Assembly (NCBI GenBank): GCA_034440615.1
Contig: JAOTOM010003974.1
Location: 67,001-131,000, forward strand
Reading direction: 5' to 3'
DNA: 64,000 bases
DNA from: Ashinkailepas kermadecensis
Lineage: Eukaryota; Arthropoda; Thecostraca; Neolepadidae
Shown here: in pieces, positions 58,660 through 64,000 of the stretch
Numbering within the stretch: position 1 is the first letter of the stretch
Layout of the letters: each line of letters opens with the position of its first letter
Notes under the pieces: model-generated
Database searches by the model: none
The model's input: only the letters and a program-made list of their open reading frames with translations
What the model was told of the DNA's origin: nothing
Made by a program: the position numbers and the translations under genes

Positions 58660-58891
58660 CATTGCGTGTAGACAATATACGACCTTCAATATACCAGGAG
58701 GTGCTGAGTTGACATCAAAAGTAACGTTAAGGATTATACTTTATTACTCAACGTTTCGCCCAGGGGCCATCGTCGACGATGGCCCCTGGCCGAAACGTTG
58801 AGTAATAAAGTATAATCCTTAACGTTACTTTTGATGTCAACTCAGCACCTCCTGGTATATTGAAGGTCGTATATTGTCCTTACACGCAATG
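58660..58891. repeat. 232-bp near-perfect palindrome
   Basis: Two arms (58660-58774 and 58775-58891) meet at TCGA without a spacer. The arms differ by one substitution (TTTCGCCC versus TTTCGGCC) and one 2-nt indel near the outer ends. Each arm, read outward from the centre, has GACGATGG, a G/C stem, CGAAACGTTGAGTAATAAAG and then CAGCACCTCCTGG. It is bounded by (TATC)/(TGTC) steps on the left and ordinary sequence on the right. Confidence 0.95.
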
Positions 58892-58983
58892 TCTGAAACC
58901 CAGGAGCATCTAAGAGCCATTCTTCGTTGTATTGATCTGTCTGTCTGTCTATATATCTATATATCCATCCATCCATCCATCCA

Positions 58984-59342
<359 letters not shown>

Positions 59343-59344
59343 AA

Positions 59345-59556
59345 GTTCAAGGTGGTTTACGACGCACTTCATGCATGATCACGGCTAAGGCTAAAGGCAC
59401 CGCCCACACTATTTCGCTGGTGGGTCGAGGGATTGGGAAATGTCCCGAGTTGTGCGAGTGTTGAACTCGGGACCTTGGCATCCAGAGCTCAACACCTTAA
59501 CCACACGGCCACCCCGCCCCAGCCAGTGTTCTAACCAACTGAGCTACCGAGGCGGC
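59345..59556 (-). mobile_element. SINE with two tRNA-like heads
   Basis: The minus strand starts GCCGCCTCGGTAGCTCAG plus TTGGTTAGAACAC (box A, 59529-59556). After a GGGGCGGGG spacer it has a second head with GTGTGGTTAAGGTG (box A, 59491-59508) and GAGTTCAACACTC (box B, 59456-59468). A shared body follows with GACATTTCCCAATCCC and AGTGTGGGCGGTGCC. The body is homologous to 43913-44018. No clear target duplication. Confidence 0.7.
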
Positions 59557-59621
59557 GAATTATTTTCTTCAATCTTCACTGATCGACACCGACACTGAAA
59601 TTTATTCAATCCACTAACATA

Positions 59622-59665
59622 CAATTAGGAGTTTAGGGGCGCATCGACTGCAGTGGTCATGCAAC
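59622..59665 (-). mobile_element. SINE tail fragment
   Basis: GGGGCGCATCGACTGCAGTG then GTCATGCAAC, preceded by ATTAGGAGTTTA. It is the same 3' domain as at 21217-21249, next to ACATACATACATAC. Confidence 0.5.
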
Positions 59666-59699
59666 ACATACATACATACAATTACAATTACAACATACA

Positions 59700-60728
<1,029 letters not shown>

Positions 60729-60983
60729 TAAATAGCATAAAAACATTAAACCAGAACTCAGCCCTCGTCCGCAGATTTCGGGTTCATAAACTGTCCCCAC
60801 CGGCTGTAAATAACGACGCGTTGGACCTAATATGCTAGCGTAGGGAATCAGCAAACAACTCAGACACAAACACCTACCAGCACTTTGGACAAACGTGCCA
60901 CTGGAAAATAATTGCGGCACATCATTGAGCGCATCACCACCGCGCCAGGATCTGCATCGTATCGACAATTTCGACCTGCCAGA

Positions 60984-62700
60984 ATGGCGAAACGCGGTCC
61001 GTCAACCCAGCCTGCCAATCAGATCCCAGATGAGCTGAACAACCATATTAAATCTTACGGCACAAAAACTCGGGACGCTGTCAAGACTGCGTTTATTCGT
61101 TCTGGCCGTCGGCATTTGAACCTCAGACTTCCACGTGTAAATACTGGCCCCTTCACCATTACACCGCTGACTTTTGACCAGCTTCGACGTGTCCCATTTT
61201 CTCTGTCTAGCAAGGACTCTAGAGTATAATTTCAAAAATCCATCAGTATTTTAAAGCATTGCTTCAATGTCATCGGTTACCTTTTACTCAGAATCATAAG
61301 CTCTAGCATAGTCACCGAGACAGTGCCAGTCAGCTGGAAAAGTGTCGTGGTGTCTTCGCAACAGAAACGACTCTTCCAAAGCATCACATTTTCGGCCAAT
61401 CACTATCGTTTCAGTCATATGCAAAATTGTAAAAACTTGCAAACCAGCACCTGACCACCCATCTCAGTCGTCATGACATTTCCAGTCTTGAACAGCACGG
61501 CCTCATGGAATGCCATTCCACTACCATTGCTCTTTTATCTGTCACTGATGAAATTGAACAGGGCATGGATCGCCCCGAAATGTCGCTACTAACCCCCATA
61601 TATTTGAGTCGCTGTTTTAACGTTGTAGACCATTCTACACTGCTCATTAAGCTTCAGGAACTCCAAGTTTCCACCGGATGGTCTAAGAGTTATCTTGAAG
61701 GCCACCCACAATGCGTCAGAGTGGGGGAAGCTCTCTTTCTGAATCCAAATCATCAACATAAGCACGTTTCATGGAGGGTTGTAGAGTAGGGGCTTATAGC
61801 CCCTACTCTACTACATCGCCAGCAACGACATCACATGCTTCATCCCATCAGTCATTAATGGCTTGCGTGTCACCATAGCGCGGTATGCTGACGACGTACA
61901 GGTGACAATCACTGGTTCGCGCAGCAGGCTCTCTGGGCTAAAGGAGTTGTAAAGGAAGTACTGGATACAACGTGTACCTGTTTCTCCAGCATGGCATGAT
62001 GGTGGATGCAAGCGAGACCGAGCCTCTGCTGTGCGGTGGCCGTCACCAGCTGATCCAAGCCCCAAACCCACCATCGATCAAGCTCATGAACCAATCGCTG
62101 CAGTTTTCTAAGAGTGTGAAAAATATCTGCGTAATCATGGACCCAAGAACTATCGTGGGAAAACGCATTAATCATGTTACGCACCAATACCATCCTTTGG
62201 CATCCTGATAGCTTTGATGCATTCTAAGCATCTCCTGCCTCGCAGCGTATTACCAAGGATTATTGATGCTCTTGTATTGTATCATGTCAGGTACTGGGTG
62301 CAAGTGTACGGTAGCTCCAACCGAACGTGCATCGAAAATTGCAGGGTTTCAACTTCACCACTATGATCATGTCAGGTCATCGCACATACGACCACATCTC
62401 TGATATGACGGACCAGATGGGATGGCCTTGTGCACCCAAGTTTGTGTCATATTTCGACTTGTGTCTCATTAATTGTATTTTGACCTCAAACAAATCCTCC
62501 GTACTGCATTCTACCCTGACACACAACTGCGAATATGTGGCCTGGGCCACTAGACAGTCACATCACCTATCTCCGCAGCGGGCCAGGAACAATCATGTTA
62601 AGCAGTAATATATGTATCGTGCGGCGCAACTATACCACCAATATGCTATAGGTTGCGGTCTTGCCAGCATGTCACAGCAACTGTTCCAGACCATGATCAG
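60984..62700 (+). pseudogene. LINE reverse-transcriptase relic, second copy (L2/jockey-like)
   Basis: Blocks in shifting frames on the plus strand: NTGPFTITPLTFDQLRRVPF (about 61138-61197), VPVSWKSVVV (61327-61356), EQHGLMECHSTTIALLSV (about 61489-61542) and NVVDHSTLLIKLQEL (61620-61664). YADDVQVTI (YADDVQ 61884-61901) follows. Motif A is damaged (YLSRCFNVVDH, catalytic Asp replaced). A downstream block resembles the LINE C-terminal region (VLYHVRYWVQVYGSSNRTCI, about 62274-62333). Upstream to about 60984 the match is weak. Confidence 0.7.
61781..61811. repeat. Perfect 14-bp hairpin inside the LINE relic
   Basis: GTAGAGTAGGGGCT, loop TAT, AGCCCCTACTCTAC. It lies between the motif A/B region and the YADDVQ motif. 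Confidence 0.95.
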
Positions 62701-62970
62701 TGACGTCATCCGTCATTCCCGACTTATCTCATCATGCACGGTGTGTGCTGCGTGACCACGAGCTGTGTGTTGCGTGTTAGTGTATGCATCTGAGTGTGCG
62801 TATTTGGGTTTTTCACAAGCACAGGTGCACACGCATACACGCAAGCGCGTTTGTGTTGATCTGTAAGCTTTAACTTGTACTCGATATGACATGTACTATG
62901 TGCTCTATAATGACCATTGTCGAAGAATAGCCCTCATTTTGCGGAGCGACCTGATCGCGTGCAATACAAT
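62701..62970. other. Unannotated stretch
   Basis: Nothing recognised between the LINE relic and the AT microsatellite. Confidence 0.3.
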
Positions 62971-62974
62971 ACCA

Positions 62975-62975
62975 T

Positions 62976-63013
<38 letters not shown>

Positions 63014-63067
63014 TATTGTGTATTTATACATATATCCATACATATATATATATATATATATATACGT
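62975..63067. repeat. (AT)n microsatellite, two blocks
   Basis: 62978-63007 and about 63043-63064. Confidence 0.95.
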
Positions 63068-63309
63068 TTGTATGAGTGGGTAGGTATATGTATCTATATT
63101 TACACAGTTGAACCGTGCATTTTTGAATACGAATTGCGCAATTAGTCCCGAACGCTTTGCCTCACTGTTTCATCTCTGATATCACAGCATCGCTGATGTA
63201 CAAAAATTAAGCAGGCATTGACATCCAGCACAGTCACGTACTGCATGGCAACACGCCTTCTAATACAATACTAATACTTGCGATAAAACGGCTCTCCAGT
63301 GAGACGATC

Positions 63310-63603
63310 AACACAGTGACAAGAGGCCGACTTGGCAGAGCCATTGGTCCACCAACGCGCCACCCCCACGCCGTCACACGCGGCGACAGCCTACCTGTTG
63401 TGTGGCCGCGCAGGCATTCACTGCACCCGCACCCGCCGCCCGCTGGCCACCACGGCCGGCCGCCTCGAGTGTCGAGACGTCACGTCAGACCAGGGCCGAG
63501 GGCCGTCAGCCGTCAGACCAGCGCCGTCGTCAGCCGTCGGGCCGCCGTCGCAGCCTCAGCTTCAGCTCCAGTCGTCGTCGGCCGACGAGTGCCCGTCGGT
63601 CGT

Positions 63604-63636
<33 letters not shown>

Positions 63637-63735
63637 GATCAGCGCCGACACACGCGCCAGCGCCAGCGCGCCCGTCGACTCCGCCCAGTCTTGACGCGAC
63701 TTTTCGCCCGAGATACCCTGCGGCCAGGCGGCTGA
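63310..63735. other. CpG-rich island with (CGG)n
   Basis: Dense CpG, with a (GGC)n run at 63605-63636. Open in five frames (81-139 codons) because stops are rare. It could be a promoter/5' exon of a gene running either way. No start or splice site stands out. Confidence 0.45.
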
Positions 63736-64000
63736 AGTAACAACTGTTAACTGTACATGATACATGTACACACAACTGTAAACATGAAGCAACTGCGCAC
63801 TAGTTTTCGACGCGGAAATACCCAACGATACACGAAAGCAAAGGAATGTATTATCCATTTAATTTGATATGCAGTTTCAATTTAAAAGCATCTTCTTGAG
63901 CCAAATCAATCAGGACAGTGTGGCAGAGATTGCATTCTGTGAGCGTATGAGGCACCGGCCGTCAGTCGCAGTGGGCTGTGTGGGGTGTACTCAGCCACAG
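63736..64000. other. Unannotated stretch at the right edge
   Basis: AT-rich; nothing recognised. Confidence 0.3.

Overview
This window looks like a piece of a repeat-dense eukaryotic, most likely invertebrate, genome. No bacterial operon, ribosome-binding-site pattern, CRISPR array, rRNA or bona fide tRNA gene is visible. The evidence for a metazoan is a CR1-type LINE with an SGNH-esterase ORF1, tRNA-derived SINEs, hAT-type elements with 8-bp target duplications, piggyBac and LINE relics, long dinucleotide tracts and many minisatellites. The SINE tail and the transposase-like relic at 25.5-27.4 kb resemble families I associate with arthropods. That placement is an inference from memory and is of low confidence.

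Layout. 0-3 kb: a possible secreted-protein first exon (minus strand) and a 55-bp minisatellite. 3.06-7.62 kb: a 4.56-kb non-autonomous hAT-like element filled by a degenerate GGGGCCCC/A-tract array. 7.6-16 kb: mostly unrecognised DNA with four minisatellites and two GC-rich islands. 16.2-18.3 kb: minisatellites and a 270-bp hAT MITE. 18.4-25.2 kb: SINE pieces, dispersed repeats, one well-supported host exon (20215-20529, minus) and an 18-copy 34-bp array. 25.5-27.5 kb: a broken transposase-like gene. 27.5-32.3 kb: no recognised gene. 32.3-41.8 kb: a series of minisatellites and a GATA/GA tract. 41.8-44.0 kb: a LINE fragment, a 675-bp hAT-like element and a SINE. 44.8-50.35 kb: a nearly complete CR1-type LINE. 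50.3-57.5 kb: a SINE with a 16-bp target duplication, tandem repeats and a 70-bp MITE. 57.5-64 kb: a second copy of the hAT MITE, a piggyBac relic, a 232-bp near-perfect palindrome, long CT and GA tracts, a dimeric SINE, a second LINE RT fragment and a CGG-rich island.

How the parts relate. There is no host pathway to describe. The autonomous-type sequences are the CR1 LINE (target-primed reverse transcription, a possible driver of SINEs in trans), the decayed L2/jockey-like RT fragments and the piggyBac fragment. The SINEs and hAT-like MITEs are non-autonomous. None of the recognised coding sequences is intact. The most robust new observations are the four hAT-like elements with matched ends and 8-bp duplications, the SINE with a perfect 16-bp duplication, the CR1 LINE whose five frame breaks are single-run indels, and the palindrome with a hammerhead-like core.
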